From IMG/VR virus record IMGVR_UViG_3300044629_000591, positions 1 through 29,160 of that record: DNA of 29,160 nucleotides, one strand, 5' to 3'. Source of the stretch: a virus. The notes under the pieces are model-generated. The model did not search any database. It was not told the DNA's origin and was given only the letters and a program-made list of their open reading frames with translations. A program made the translations under genes and the position numbers. Positions 1 to 8,548 of this stretch are shown here, one piece after another. Positions within the stretch are counted from its first letter, which is position 1. Each line of letters begins with the position of its first letter.

Positions 1-1439
1 CGAACACAAAGCCATTCTGAATACTGGTGATCGTAGTGACGAATCTTGTTGTATCCTTCATCCATCCACTCACGAACAATTGGCAAACCCTTTTGATCTG
101 CAAATGATGCAATACCTGTTAGAGATGTACCAATGCGACGATTGCGTTGCATGATACCGTTTGTTTGTGGCCAGTGTGTTGGAACAAGTGTTACAGTCTT
201 TCCATAAAGATATGCAAACTTCAGGGTACGCAGGAAGTCTTCCTTGGATTCATGACGATTTAAGTGCACTTCTACAAGTGTACATAGTTCGTATGATTCC
301 AATGGCTGCTCCGCACATGGGTTAAATCCCATCACACGATAATCCTTACCGTCTGGCGCATCCTTTAGTCGTCCATAATTACGAGCAACATCAAGCCAGA
401 TAAAACCTGGTTCTCCGTTTTCCGTAATTAAATCTACATAGTCTTCGTACTTTGTTCCTACTTCTGCTGAAATAGAATTGTTAGACATCCAAGCCCAGCC
501 TGGATTTTCTGGATCAAATGAGTTACGCTCTGGGAACATCTCTGAATTCTTTAGATTCATGAATGTGTCATCTCCAGCATTTCCCAAAGCAAGTGTTGCT
601 GATCTACGAACATTGCCTGATACCACACAGGTACCAATTAGGTTTACAAGGTCTACGATAGCACGAGAGTCTAGTGTTTCTCCGCCTCTGGAGCCGATTA
701 CACGGTCTATCTGGTCGTGCAACTTGATAAGAGGTGCAGGTCCTGATGCAACGCCTCCAAAGCCCTTAATAGGTGCTCCAAGAGGTCTGATCAAATCATA
801 GTTAAACTTCTGAATACTCTGGTTTGATCTGAGATATGAATTAATGAGAAGTCTAACTGACTCTACCCACCCTTCACGAGTGTCTGGGATTTCGAAGATC
901 TGCTCTGGCTCTGTTGGGGTATAGATTACAAAATTCTTATCCTGTCCTACAGTGTCAAACCCTACACCAATACCAAGCATCAGTGCATCCATAACCCAAG
1001 CAAATAGGGCCCCTGGATCATTTTTGTCAAGGTCCTTTGTAGATACCATGGCACAGTTCTGTAGTGCTGCTGAGTTCTTCTTCTCCATAGTCATAGGAGT
1101 TCCAAATGCCCACATACCTCGTCCTGGTGGAGTCCACTTTAATTCAAACATTCTTTGGAATGCTTCTTGTGCAGACTTCTGAGCCTTATAGTCATTCCAT
1201 GGCAAACGGTTTTCCTTAGCATGATTCTTCTGTACTGAATACATACCCTCGATTACACGACGACAAACCTCATGCCATCTTTCCTTAGTTCCATCTTCCT
1301 TCATACGAGAATATGTACGAATAAAAGTAATTTCTCCAAGTGAATTTTCTGCTGCATCTTTAAAACCAAATGGACTCTCTTGTGATTTGTACTTTTCTAC
1401 GAAATCCTCTGGAAGTTTAAAACTAAAAAAATCTGACAT
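1..1439 (-). CDS. nrdJ: Adenosylcobalamin-dependent (class II, monomeric) ribonucleoside-triphosphate reductase, N-terminal part
   Basis: The enzyme reduces ribonucleoside triphosphates to deoxyribonucleotides using coenzyme B12, supplying precursors for phage DNA synthesis. The frame is open from the ATG at 1439 to the window edge, giving 479 codons, so the C-terminal third is outside. The Lactobacillus-type monomeric signature is visible: NCAMVST with Cys129, GIGVGF near 156-161, SGNVRRSA near 274-281, and NPCAEQPLESYELC with Cys375, Glu377 and Cys386. The 11-residue spacing of the last two cysteines matches the thiyl-radical and redox cysteines of the L. leichmannii enzyme (known family fact), and Cys129 would be the partner cysteine. 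The start is supported by AGAAAGGA about 8 bases upstream and by an extended -10 promoter. No intein or frameshift is seen in the visible part. Confidence 0.95.
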   Translation of the reverse strand, partial: MSDFFSFKLPEDFVEKYKSQESPFGFKDAAENSLGEITFIRTYSRMKEDGTKERWHEVCRRVIEGMYSVQKNHAKENRLPWNDYKAQKSAQEAFQRMFELKWTPPGRGMWAFGTPMTMEKKNSAALQNCAMVSTKDLDKNDPGALFAWVMDALMLGIGVGFDTVGQDKNFVIYTPTEPEQIFEIPDTREGWVESVRLLINSYLRSNQSIQKFNYDLIRPLGAPIKGFGGVASGPAPLIKLHDQIDRVIGSRGGETLDSRAIVDLVNLIGTCVVSGNVRRSATLALGNAGDDTFMNLKNSEMFPERNSFDPENPGWAWMSNNSISAEVGTKYEDYVDLITENGEPGFIWLDVARNYGRLKDAPDGKDYRVMGFNPCAEQPLESYELCTLVEVHLNRHESKEDFLRTLKFAYLYGKTVTLVPTHWPQTNGIMQRNRRIGTSLTGIASFADQKGLPIVREWMDEGYNKIRHYDHQYSEWLCV

Positions 1440-1472
1440 GCGTTTCGTCCTTTCTAAAACGGAATAGTGTTA

Positions 1473-1481
1473 AGTATAGCA
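1473..1481 (-). promoter_or_regulatory. Extended -10 promoter for the ribonucleotide reductase gene
   Basis: On the minus strand TGC-TATACT fits the TGn extended -10 rule. A leader of about 30 bases with a Shine-Dalgarno follows before the ATG at 1439. The -35 region is poor and lies inside the inverted repeat at 1481-1505. Confidence 0.55.
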
Positions 1482-1505
1482 GAGTTTTAAAAAAAGCAAA
1501 ACTCT
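1481..1505. promoter_or_regulatory. Perfect 8-bp inverted repeat overlapping the -35 region of the reductase promoter
   Basis: AGAGTTTT at 1481-1488 pairs with AAAACTCT at 1498-1505 around a 9-base loop of AAAAAAAGC. It sits directly upstream of the -10 box. The T tract lies in the loop rather than after the stem, so an operator is more likely than a terminator, though end-of-transcript folding for the upstream gene is also possible. Confidence 0.4.
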
Positions 1506-1528
1506 CACCCTATTGTTAATGTTTATAA

Positions 1529-2248
1529 CTAGTTAAAATTCTTTTTTTCCCAAGCCCACTTACGATATGCATTTGGATATAGCCCTGCTCCCTTTTTTCT
1601 TTGAGCAGATATAGCATCTGGATCATTATGCATATTAATATCCATTTCCCAAGAATCTCTTTTAAATGGTATTACTTGAAGTATTGGAGTACCCTGCTTT
1701 ATCACACCATCAAAATCTTTTTCTAAAAAGAATGAATTTAATCCAGCAGTTAAAAACTTGTCTGTATCCACTACTGCCTCTATTGCTTTAATAGGGATAT
1801 TTGACTGATGGATTGGCGATGTAAAGAATGAACTATATCCTTTCGGAGTTCTGGTCATCCACATTGGATTAATCCTAAGTAGATCATCTACATAAAAATT
1901 AGACTTAGATGGATAGTGAGATATATGTTCTGAAGAGTGCCAGTTAATCATTATATCTTTAATAAGAGAAAACTCTTCTGAGATACTCCACTCAACTTTT
2001 TTATTTTTAGTATTTATATAAAGATCAACTGGCATCCTTAACAAATATCCCATAGTCATTGCATCAAAAAATGGCAAACATTTTTTTACAGTTAAGTTTA
2101 AATTTCTGTCTTCATCTTCTTTGCTAAAAGAAGAGGGCTGATCTTTATACCAGGTAGGTGATTTCTCTTGTGCAGAAGTTGGATATGGAAAATTATACTC
2201 AAAACCTTTTGTTGGCAATGGCATAAACTCAATTTTATTTGTTAACAC
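1529..2248 (-). CDS. Phage protein of unknown function, paralogue of the 7781-8548 product
   Basis: The function is not known. The protein shares an ordered set of motifs with the product of 7781-8548: WYKD near the N-terminus, CLPFFDAMTMGYLLRMP, TPKGYSSFFTSPIHQ, AVVDTDKF, and GTPILQVIPFKRDSW near the C-terminus. Proteins with this pattern are, from memory, frequent in marine and freshwater phages beside 2OG oxygenases; I do not know a named family for this version. The alternating hydrophobic strands suggest a beta-sandwich or cupin-like fold (inference). The start is chosen at GTG 2248, because GAGGG at 2254-2258 gives proper ribosome-site spacing. GTG 2254 would add two residues but overlaps that site. 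It is the last gene before the reductase promoter. Confidence 0.8.
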   Translation of the reverse strand: MLTNKIEFMPLPTKGFEYNFPYPTSAQEKSPTWYKDQPSSFSKEDEDRNLNLTVKKCLPFFDAMTMGYLLRMPVDLYINTKNKKVEWSISEEFSLIKDIMINWHSSEHISHYPSKSNFYVDDLLRINPMWMTRTPKGYSSFFTSPIHQSNIPIKAIEAVVDTDKFLTAGLNSFFLEKDFDGVIKQGTPILQVIPFKRDSWEMDINMHNDPDAISAQRKKGAGLYPNAYRKWAWEKKNFN

Positions 2249-2294
2249 GACCACCCTCTAACTATAAATATCAGACCAAAAGTGAAAAACAAAA

Positions 2295-2924
2295 TTAATG
2301 AATCCAGTGCTGCGGAACCATAATCTTTTCACCACTCTTTACTAGGTGCGCTGTGTGGTGGTAAGGTGGTGATGGGGGAAACACGATAATGCTTCCTGCT
2401 TTTGGCTTTACAGCAAAAGTATAGTTACCATTTTTTTCTGCTTCTGCAAAATCTGACTCTGGACTAGCCTGACTCAATACACCGTCTGGTGATGCTATAG
2501 TGAAAGATATCTCTCCGCCTTCGTAGTCATCGTTAAGATACATAACAAAAGAAACCTTAAGTCTTTCGTCACCCTCTTGCTGATCAAAGTGTGCTCCCAT
2601 AAATGTTCCTGGCTGATACTTTTTAATTGGGTATTGAGGAAATAACTTTGGCTCATCCACTATTCCTTGAGCCTTAGCATAATCTCTTGCTACATCATCA
2701 AATGCCTTTTGCAAAGTATCGTAAATATACTTATTCTTTTCATCTGTTTCTGATGTTAAAGAAATAGTTTTGTCTGTTCCATAAACGTAGTGCTGACCAC
2801 TGCAGGCCATCCACTCGCCCCAAGGGTCTTTATTATCATTTTCAATTGCCTCAACAAGTTTTTTGGGGTCTTCAATTACGTTTGTGTAATAGTAAACCTT
2901 TTCCTCAAGTATTTCTCTGTCCAT
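2295..2924 (-). CDS. Prolyl-4-hydroxylase-like 2-oxoglutarate/Fe(II) dioxygenase (1)
   Basis: Fe(II)/2-oxoglutarate oxygenases of the P4H type couple decarboxylation of 2-oxoglutarate to hydroxylation of a substrate that cannot be named from sequence. In this 209-residue protein the double-stranded beta-helix core is in the C-terminal half. The metal triad is His112-x-Asp114 and His190, with Lys200 ten residues further as the likely 2-oxoglutarate carboxylate anchor; lysine at this place is normal for prolyl-4-hydroxylases. The linking motif YLNDDYEGGE at 129-138 is shared by all oxygenases in the cluster. The start has a good AAGGAGAT site, which lies just after the stop codon of the next upstream gene, so the two are co-transcribed. 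Confidence 0.9.
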   Translation of the reverse strand: MDREILEEKVYYYTNVIEDPKKLVEAIENDNKDPWGEWMACSGQHYVYGTDKTISLTSETDEKNKYIYDTLQKAFDDVARDYAKAQGIVDEPKLFPQYPIKKYQPGTFMGAHFDQQEGDERLKVSFVMYLNDDYEGGEISFTIASPDGVLSQASPESDFAEAEKNGNYTFAVKPKAGSIIVFPPSPPYHHTAHLVKSGEKIMVPQHWIH

Positions 2925-2935
2925 TTTGTATCTCC

Positions 2936-3598
2936 TTAGTATTTATTTTTTTCATAAAACCCTGTGACCTTCATAAAGCCTACAGTTACATATCTAATAG
3001 GTCCCTCTCCAACAGTCCTAACGCCATGCTCGTACTCTTCGTTTCCTGGAAAAACAAGCAAGGTTCCTGGTTTTGGCCTTAGATCTGAGTCTTCTTTGTT
3101 TTGGAAGAACAACGTTCCGTCTTTATAGTCGTCATTAATATAAAGTATAGCAGCATATCTAATAGATGGGTCTGTATGCTGGTCTGTATGTGATTTTAAC
3201 TGAACACCTGGCTGCATTCTTTGCATAGTTCCAAATCCACCGAGTTCTAGGGATGGGTCTGCTAATTCAAGCAACTTCGAAAGTCTATTATTTAGGGTAA
3301 CGCTTATCTTTCTATTAGTTATATCTAAATTTTTATCTTCCCAGCCTACCGTGATTTCAAACTTTCCTTCTGCCACTAAATTCTCTACATCGTCTCTTCC
3401 AAATTTTTCCATGCAAAATCTAGAAAGATTTTTAGTATACTCAATAGACCAATCCTCGTTATCGGTTGTTTCAATTATTTCTAAAATTTCCTGAAGTTCT
3501 TCTTCTTCTAAAAAGTCTTTTACAAACAAAACATGATCATGAAAAACTTCAACATCATATCCAGCATCTTCAAATTCTTTTTTTAAAAAAACTTCCAT
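2936..3598 (-). CDS. Prolyl-4-hydroxylase-like 2-oxoglutarate/Fe(II) dioxygenase (2)
   Basis: This 220-residue protein has the same catalytic core as its neighbours: His137-Thr-Asp139, YINDDYKDG at 153-161, a GTLLVFPGN strand, distal His191 and Arg202 for 2-oxoglutarate. The N-terminal 100 residues are acidic, partly helical and differ from the other copies, which could mean a different substrate (inference). The ATG follows directly on the TAA of the upstream oxygenase gene with no gap. This implies translational coupling, with a GGTGAT ribosome site inside the upstream gene. Confidence 0.9.
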   Translation of the reverse strand: MEVFLKKEFEDAGYDVEVFHDHVLFVKDFLEEEELQEILEIIETTDNEDWSIEYTKNLSRFCMEKFGRDDVENLVAEGKFEITVGWEDKNLDITNRKISVTLNNRLSKLLELADPSLELGGFGTMQRMQPGVQLKSHTDQHTDPSIRYAAILYINDDYKDGTLFFQNKEDSDLRPKPGTLLVFPGNEEYEHGVRTVGEGPIRYVTVGFMKVTGFYEKNKY

Positions 3599-4345
3599 TT
3601 ATAGATCACCTACTTTGTACTTATTACCATCGGCATCTAGTTTCCATCCCTGCTTTAGCAACTCTTGCCACTCTGCTCTTTCAATTTCTTGCTTGGCTCT
3701 TGTTTCTTTCATCTCTTCAGCCCATGCATCTCTTAACTCTTGTGGATAAGCATCTTCTTCTCTGTCATCCCAGAACGAACCTACAGTGTATCTTACTCCA
3801 CTTGTTATCAGTGTTACTTCGTGCATATTGTTAAATCCACCGTCAAATGCAGCAAGCATTCCAACTTTAGGCTGTATATCTATATCTTGATCTGGGAACT
3901 GCAACATTCCTCCCTCAAAGTCATCGTTCAAATACAAAAATGCTGCGTATCTACTTCGTGTAAAAGCGCCAGAGTTACCGTGTTCGTCTGTGTTATCTGA
4001 ATGCTTTCTTGCATACGCTCCTGGCTCCCACTTTTGTGTGTGGTATCCAATTTGAGAAATTATCTTTGGGTCAAGGTCGTGAACGCTTGCAACAGCATTA
4101 ATAATGCCTTGCTTCATTTGTGAAAATATGTCGCTTGGCAACCCTTCATTTTCTACATGTTCATCATTGTCTTGTGGCAATACTGAAGAGTAAGACTCAT
4201 AAAAAGATATTGGCATCCAAGTAATCAGTCCAAGTTCTGCATGCTTATCTAAAACCTTTACAAGTTTAGCAGCAGTGTCTGCATCAATAAAGTTTTCGTA
4301 AACAACTATATCTTTTGTTATTCTTTTTTTGTTTTCTAGATTCAT
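3599..4345 (-). CDS. Prolyl-4-hydroxylase-like 2-oxoglutarate/Fe(II) dioxygenase (3)
   Basis: The metal-binding triad is His115-Ser-Asp117 and His175, followed by Arg185 as the 2-oxoglutarate ligand. FLYLNDDFEGG at 136-146 is the family strand motif. The 248-residue protein has a charged, probably helical C-terminal extension after the catalytic domain, rich in Glu, Lys and Trp, which the shorter copies lack. The start overlaps the stop of the upstream gene by the four bases ATGA, so it is translationally coupled in the 5891-2295 operon. Confidence 0.9.
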   Translation of the reverse strand: MNLENKKRITKDIVVYENFIDADTAAKLVKVLDKHAELGLITWMPISFYESYSSVLPQDNDEHVENEGLPSDIFSQMKQGIINAVASVHDLDPKIISQIGYHTQKWEPGAYARKHSDNTDEHGNSGAFTRSRYAAFLYLNDDFEGGMLQFPDQDIDIQPKVGMLAAFDGGFNNMHEVTLITSGVRYTVGSFWDDREEDAYPQELRDAWAEEMKETRAKQEIERAEWQELLKQGWKLDADGNKYKVGDL

Positions 4346-5220
4346 CTTACTCTCACTCCTTCTGGTATTTCAAATCTATTTGGTATTATCTTATTGTACT
4401 CCTGAATTATGTCATTTTGCATGCTTGCCCAGACATCTTTCCCAAATTCTTTTTCTTTGTCAAACCATTCTTGACTACCTAGGCTGTACTTTCTCCAATA
4501 CATTCTTGCAAAATACTTCTCATTTTCATAGGAAGGAAAGACTCCATGAAGATACACAGTATCCCCCTTCCTTAATACCTCTGGGTGTCCAGAAGGAAAT
4601 ACTAGCCAGTCTCCTGCTTCTGGCTTATATTTTATAAGTTCTCCATTTACAAAAAAGTCAATCTCTCCACCAACATAGTCTTCATTGAAATATGCATTTG
4701 CTGTTATAGCAAATTTATATCCTGGGCTAGGAATTGGCTCTCTTATAAAGTCAGAATGATACGTCATAGACATTATGTCTTCTATATTTTTATGATACTT
4801 ACAGATTGATGGACCATACATTCTCCATAAAAGGATAGAATCTCCATCTTTGGTTTCTATATTTTTTGTTTTGTCAAAATCAAAATCTTTTCCAAATTTT
4901 GAAATATAATGATCTGTAACCTTATCAAAACCTTTTGCCAACTCTAACAAAAAGTATTTCTGATCTTCTTGTATTTGATTGTAAGTTTCTATAGTCTGCA
5001 GGTTTTCATAACTCCAGTCTCTATTAAAATGTTCTCCTGCTGGATAATTAATGTATTTTCCAAACATAGACCACTCGGACCACTCTCCAAAAACTTGATC
5101 GCCTTCAACCTCTGAAGAATTTTTTATAATACTATACATCCTTGCTGGATCATTAAAAACATTTTTATAAACAATAATATTTGGGTATATTTCTACAAAA
5201 TGAAACTCTTCATTTATCAT
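4342..5220 (-). CDS. 2-oxoglutarate/Fe(II) dioxygenase (4), long divergent form
   Basis: At 292 residues this is the longest oxygenase of the cluster. The likely triad is His155-Ser-Asp157 and His225, with Lys235 or Arg239 binding 2-oxoglutarate. AYFNEDYVGGEIDFF at 176-190 marks the core. The region before the core is longer than in the other copies, and about 45 residues rich in aromatic and charged side chains follow it. Both ends overlap neighbouring oxygenase genes by ATGA. The divergence suggests a substrate different from that of its neighbours (inference). Confidence 0.85.
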   Translation of the reverse strand: MINEEFHFVEIYPNIIVYKNVFNDPARMYSIIKNSSEVEGDQVFGEWSEWSMFGKYINYPAGEHFNRDWSYENLQTIETYNQIQEDQKYFLLELAKGFDKVTDHYISKFGKDFDFDKTKNIETKDGDSILLWRMYGPSICKYHKNIEDIMSMTYHSDFIREPIPSPGYKFAITANAYFNEDYVGGEIDFFVNGELIKYKPEAGDWLVFPSGHPEVLRKGDTVYLHGVFPSYENEKYFARMYWRKYSLGSQEWFDKEKEFGKDVWASMQNDIIQEYNKIIPNRFEIPEGVRVR

Positions 5221-5891
5221 GGCTGTCTGTCACCAGTATGCTTAACAATTTCCCAAAAAAATGGGCAGGTAAATCTAAGACCACTTTTTATCTCTGTTAC
5301 GCCATGGATATAATTCTTGTCTCCAGGGAAGAAATACGCTGCACCCTTCTTAGGCTTAAACTGAACACCCTGAAGAGGAAAGTACAACTCCCCACCCTCG
5401 TAATCATCATTAAGATAAAATAAACTTGATAGATCATAATTTGGAAAGTCATTAGGAAGTCCTGCATCTGGACCTTCATGAAGTTCTTTATCTGCGTGTG
5501 GCTTTTGGAACTGCCCTGGTAGCCATTTTACAATTGTTGTTCCTGTTGGTATAACCTCAACCTTATAGAACTCTTCAACGATTGGCTTTAATCTTTGAAA
5601 CAATCCCGCAATAACTGGGGCAATGGCTGGATCATTCTTGTCTAGAGTTGGGCTAGTTGCAACCCTGTCTTTCCAGTAGTCTGAGTCATAAACAACTGTA
5701 CCATTTTCATTTACATGGCTTTCTGTTACATCCCAAATGGTTAAAGACTTTGCAGCCTTTTCTAAAAAGTCTATTTCCTCTTGAGTCATAAAGTTTTCTA
5801 ACTCAACTATCATATCTTTGCTGCTTCCAAACCATCCAGAAGGGGTCATAGATGGCTTTCTTACTACAACAGAGGCATTTATATTTTCCAT
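5217..5891 (-). CDS. Prolyl-4-hydroxylase-like 2-oxoglutarate/Fe(II) dioxygenase (5), first gene of a leaderless operon
   Basis: This 224-residue protein carries His132-Ala-Asp134, LFYLNDDYEGGELYFP at 157-172, His196 and Arg206. An insertion of about 20 residues after the HxD motif is rich in Pro, Asp and Gly. The gene has no Shine-Dalgarno. Instead TGATATAAT ends six bases before the ATG, so the transcript should begin at or next to the start codon. It heads the run 5217, 4342, 3599, 2936, 2295, in which genes overlap or abut. A 60-residue frame inside it is only a shadow. Confidence 0.9.
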   Translation of the reverse strand: MENINASVVVRKPSMTPSGWFGSSKDMIVELENFMTQEEIDFLEKAAKSLTIWDVTESHVNENGTVVYDSDYWKDRVATSPTLDKNDPAIAPVIAGLFQRLKPIVEEFYKVEVIPTGTTIVKWLPGQFQKPHADKELHEGPDAGLPNDFPNYDLSSLFYLNDDYEGGELYFPLQGVQFKPKKGAAYFFPGDKNYIHGVTEIKSGLRFTCPFFWEIVKHTGDRQP

Positions 5892-5897
5892 AATTTG

Positions 5898-5906
5898 ATT
5901 ATATCA
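5898..5906 (-). promoter_or_regulatory. Extended -10 promoter, leaderless start of the oxygenase operon
   Basis: Minus-strand TGATATAAT is followed by six bases and then the ATG at 5891. There is no room for a ribosome site downstream of the predicted transcription start. Confidence 0.7.
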
Positions 5907-5919
5907 TAGGATCTTGTCC

Positions 5920-6375
5920 CTACAATTCCCTCTCTATTTCTAGTTGTTTTAAAAATCTTTCTATGTTGAATCTCCAGTTATCTTTTGCAAAAGATGTCAC
6001 TATCTTAATACACACATCCTCATAATCTTCTTTTGTAAGTTTATGCTTTAGTGTATGTAGTGCCTCAACAGTATCAATATAGTTTTGCCTAACAAAAGAT
6101 GGATCTCCAGCGTGGTTTCTTTTTAAAACTTTTGTAAGAGTATTCCCAGATGGCTGATACAAGGATACAGTAAGATAGTCTTTAGCAAATCCTGCATCTT
6201 GATACATTTCATATCCTTCTAGCGCCTGCTCAACATTATCAAAAGAGATTATTGATCTTACTGGAGACTCTCCATCTCTAGACACAGTTATCATATAGTG
6301 ACCAACCTTACCCTCTTTAGCATTTTTAACATAATCGTTAACCATATCATCATGAGTTATATTTAATTCGCTCAT
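5920..6375 (-). CDS. Phage protein of unknown function
   Basis: I do not recognise a family for this 151-residue protein. The N-terminal half contains an alternating strand/helix pattern (HYMITVSRDGE, ISFDNVEQALEGYEMYQDAG, DYLTVSLYQPSG), resembling a small alpha/beta fold that handles time-course or sensor-like input. The C-terminal half is helical and charged, ending FLKQLEIEREL. There is no signal peptide or membrane segment. The start overlaps the DUF6065-like gene by ATGA, and the stop lies 13 bases before the promoter of the next operon, so it is the last gene of the 9261-5920 unit. Confidence 0.75.
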   Translation of the reverse strand: MSELNITHDDMVNDYVKNAKEGKVGHYMITVSRDGESPVRSIISFDNVEQALEGYEMYQDAGFAKDYLTVSLYQPSGNTLTKVLKRNHAGDPSFVRQNYIDTVEALHTLKHKLTKEDYEDVCIKIVTSFAKDNWRFNIERFLKQLEIEREL

Positions 6376-7085
6376 TGTTGACCAGTATTATCCTTTACGC
6401 TAAGTTTTAGAGTCTTAACTTCATGAGAACCCAAAGACTCTTGTTTTTCATTGACTGCATTTCTATACCAGTCTGTCCACTCTCCAGAAGAGTTAAGTAC
6501 CTGTGCTGCCTCTCCATATGATATGTTGGCTTCTATTCTTTTTCTATCATCATCTTTATAGTTAACAACATCTATAGATGTATTGTTCAGTTCTGACAAT
6601 GATATTGGTATGATTGTTGCTAATGGCGTACCTGCTTTTATTACTACATTCTTGTTTGCAGACTTTGCCTTTATTGCTAGTGGCAACGGATTGTCATAAA
6701 ATGATGTACTAATTAGGTTTGACATTGTTTCAAAATCATCATTAAAGTAGTTGACTGGATTAATAGTAAAAAGGCTAACATTTTGATCTGTTCTAAATAC
6801 TAAGCCAGTGTTAAAACTAATAGATGATTGACCTCTTCCAGAATACGACCCTTCTGGTGCAGATATTATGTTAATATGATCTTGACTCTGATCATTGATG
6901 CCATCCCACAAGAACTCTATATCTTCTTTACAAAAAATGCTCCACCCAACAACGTTTGACTGTGTTACTGGAAAACATCTATATGCGTGACCTTCTGATG
7001 TGTTGTCCATCCAATCTCTTTTTATAGACATTGGTGCAATATTAAATGGTGCACCATTCATTTTTTCTACTGAGATATCAAACAT
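6372..7085 (-). CDS. DUF6065-like protein
   Basis: The 237-residue protein shows the pattern I associate with DUF6065: a Pro-rich start, KRDWMDNTSEGHAYRCFPV at 23-41, GWSIFC, a LWDGI turn, FNTGLVFRTDQNVSLF, a middle Pro-x-Asn motif, and KAGTPLATIIPIS near 170. The biochemical role of the family is unknown. The late GTPxxxIIP segment resembles GTPxLQxLPFKR of the two paralogues at 1529-2248 and 7781-8548, so all three may be variants of one beta-rich fold (inference). The start is a TAATG overlap with the upstream oxygenase gene. Confidence 0.75.
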   Translation of the reverse strand: MFDISVEKMNGAPFNIAPMSIKRDWMDNTSEGHAYRCFPVTQSNVVGWSIFCKEDIEFLWDGINDQSQDHINIISAPEGSYSGRGQSSISFNTGLVFRTDQNVSLFTINPVNYFNDDFETMSNLISTSFYDNPLPLAIKAKSANKNVVIKAGTPLATIIPISLSELNNTSIDVVNYKDDDRKRIEANISYGEAAQVLNSSGEWTDWYRNAVNEKQESLGSHEVKTLKLSVKDNTGQQ

Positions 7086-7768
7086 TACTCGTTATCCCAC
7101 TTTGGATCGTACATGTCTGGTGTGTGAAACTTTTTGCTATAGTCAAGCATTGTAACAATAGAATATTTTGTTCCTGAGTGTACTGGCATTGCTTGATGAG
7201 GATACATAAAATTAGATGGAAATATAAAAAGATCTCCAGCCTCTGGTTTAATATTTAAACCCTGCAACCTAAAGAAAAGTTCTCCGCCCTCGTAGTCGTC
7301 ATTAACATATGCAACAAGAGAAACTGTACAGTTGTATGAGTATCCGTGATCGTGGTGTTCTTTGAAGTGCTGTCCTGGACCATACTTGATAAAGTTAAAA
7401 GCCTCCCAATACTTTAGTGGCATAATGTTGTGATTTTTTCTATAATCTTCAACCGCTTCAAACTGTGCATCATATATATCTTGCCAAAGAGACTGTAACT
7501 TCAGAGACTCTTCACTAGGATCATGCTCTATGTCTGACTTCTTATACTTAAAGTCAACACAATCTCTATAGTCTGGCATTAATTGCTGGTATCCTACATA
7601 TGCTGGCATCCAGTGATACTTGTTTCCTTCTGGAGACAACTTTCCATATTCAGCAACTGAGCCAATTGCATCTTCAATCCTGTTTATTACGTCAAACTCT
7701 TTTTTAATGACATTCTTGTAAAGATATATGCCATTTCCAAGGTCTTTTTTCTCTGTCCATGTTTGCAT
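7085..7768 (-). CDS. Prolyl-4-hydroxylase-like 2-oxoglutarate/Fe(II) dioxygenase (6)
   Basis: The catalytic residues are His138-His-Asp140, His191 and Lys201. AYVNDDYEGGELFF at 153-166 is the core strand. The 227-residue protein is a close paralogue of the product of 8548-9261: both have VDFKYK, YxEAFNFxKY, HFxxHxDHG and NCTVS in the same order, suggesting a recent duplication compared with the other copies. The ribosome site AAGGAAT lies at a proper distance from the ATG, in the short space after the upstream gene. Confidence 0.9.
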   Translation of the reverse strand: MQTWTEKKDLGNGIYLYKNVIKKEFDVINRIEDAIGSVAEYGKLSPEGNKYHWMPAYVGYQQLMPDYRDCVDFKYKKSDIEHDPSEESLKLQSLWQDIYDAQFEAVEDYRKNHNIMPLKYWEAFNFIKYGPGQHFKEHHDHGYSYNCTVSLVAYVNDDYEGGELFFRLQGLNIKPEAGDLFIFPSNFMYPHQAMPVHSGTKYSIVTMLDYSKKFHTPDMYDPKWDNE

Positions 7769-7780
7769 TTTTTATATTCC

Positions 7781-8548
7781 TTATCTATATTCTCTTCTTG
7801 ACCATACTTTATTTTTGTATACCCCGCCATCTGGCTGACGGTAAAACTCCATGTTCTTAACCATTTTATCATAAATTTTAGACTGATCTAAAATTTCTAT
7901 TTCGTGATCCCAGTTTTCTCTTTTAAAAGGAAGAATCTGAAGATATGGTGTACCTGCTGGAAGTGTTCCTTCCCATCCTTCAGCAATAAAAAATGGAAAA
8001 CTTCCAAGAAGATGAACTTTGTCTGAATCAACTACTCCAGTAGTATTTAAAAATGGAAGATCAAATCTATTCATTGGTGTCATAAACAAAGCACTGTATC
8101 CTTCTGGCAATTCTAATCCCCAGTCAGCAGACCATGCAAAGTGATATCTATAGTATCCGAGTGGATGCTCAAACTGTGGCATTGGTGGTCTTTGAGTACA
8201 AAAATCTTTATGTCTTGGATCTTCAACCTTGACATTAATGTTTCCATATGCATCTTTAAAAAAAGTCAAATCGCAGGGAGTCTTAAAAACATAACCAGTT
8301 GAAAATGCATCCATGATTGCAGGACATGCTTTCCATGTTGGAATCTTTCCGTAGTCATCTTTTGTGCCTTCTTTTGCAACTGGGCAGATTTCTTTTGTTG
8401 CTTTATAGTAATCTCCATTTGGCATTTTTGCAAACCTATCTGCTTCCTTATACCATTCGGGAATTACAGCCTGGGTTGGTCCTGGAACAGAAAGACTATC
8501 CTTATTTAGCCATGGCCTAAATGATCTAAATATTGCAACTAAAGACAC
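7781..8548 (-). CDS. Phage protein of unknown function, paralogue of the 1529-2248 product
   Basis: This 255-residue protein is related to the 1529-2248 product: PEWYKEAD at 30-37, CPAIMDAFSTGYVFKTP, LPEGYSALFMTPMNRFDLP, GVVDSDKV, and GTPYLQILPFKRENW. No catalytic motif can be named. Its position between two closely related oxygenase genes and the repeat of the same pairing at 1529-2924 suggest a functional link with the oxygenases. The start is GTG in a TAGTG overlap with the upstream stop codon, so it is translationally coupled. Confidence 0.8.
   Translation of the reverse strand: MSLVAIFRSFRPWLNKDSLSVPGPTQAVIPEWYKEADRFAKMPNGDYYKATKEICPVAKEGTKDDYGKIPTWKACPAIMDAFSTGYVFKTPCDLTFFKDAYGNINVKVEDPRHKDFCTQRPPMPQFEHPLGYYRYHFAWSADWGLELPEGYSALFMTPMNRFDLPFLNTTGVVDSDKVHLLGSFPFFIAEGWEGTLPAGTPYLQILPFKRENWDHEIEILDQSKIYDKMVKNMEFYRQPDGGVYKNKVWSRREYR

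Noticed and set aside
478-1182. Plus-strand frames opposite the ribonucleotide reductase
   Set aside because: They are shadows of a strongly conserved minus-strand enzyme, and no start signals are present.
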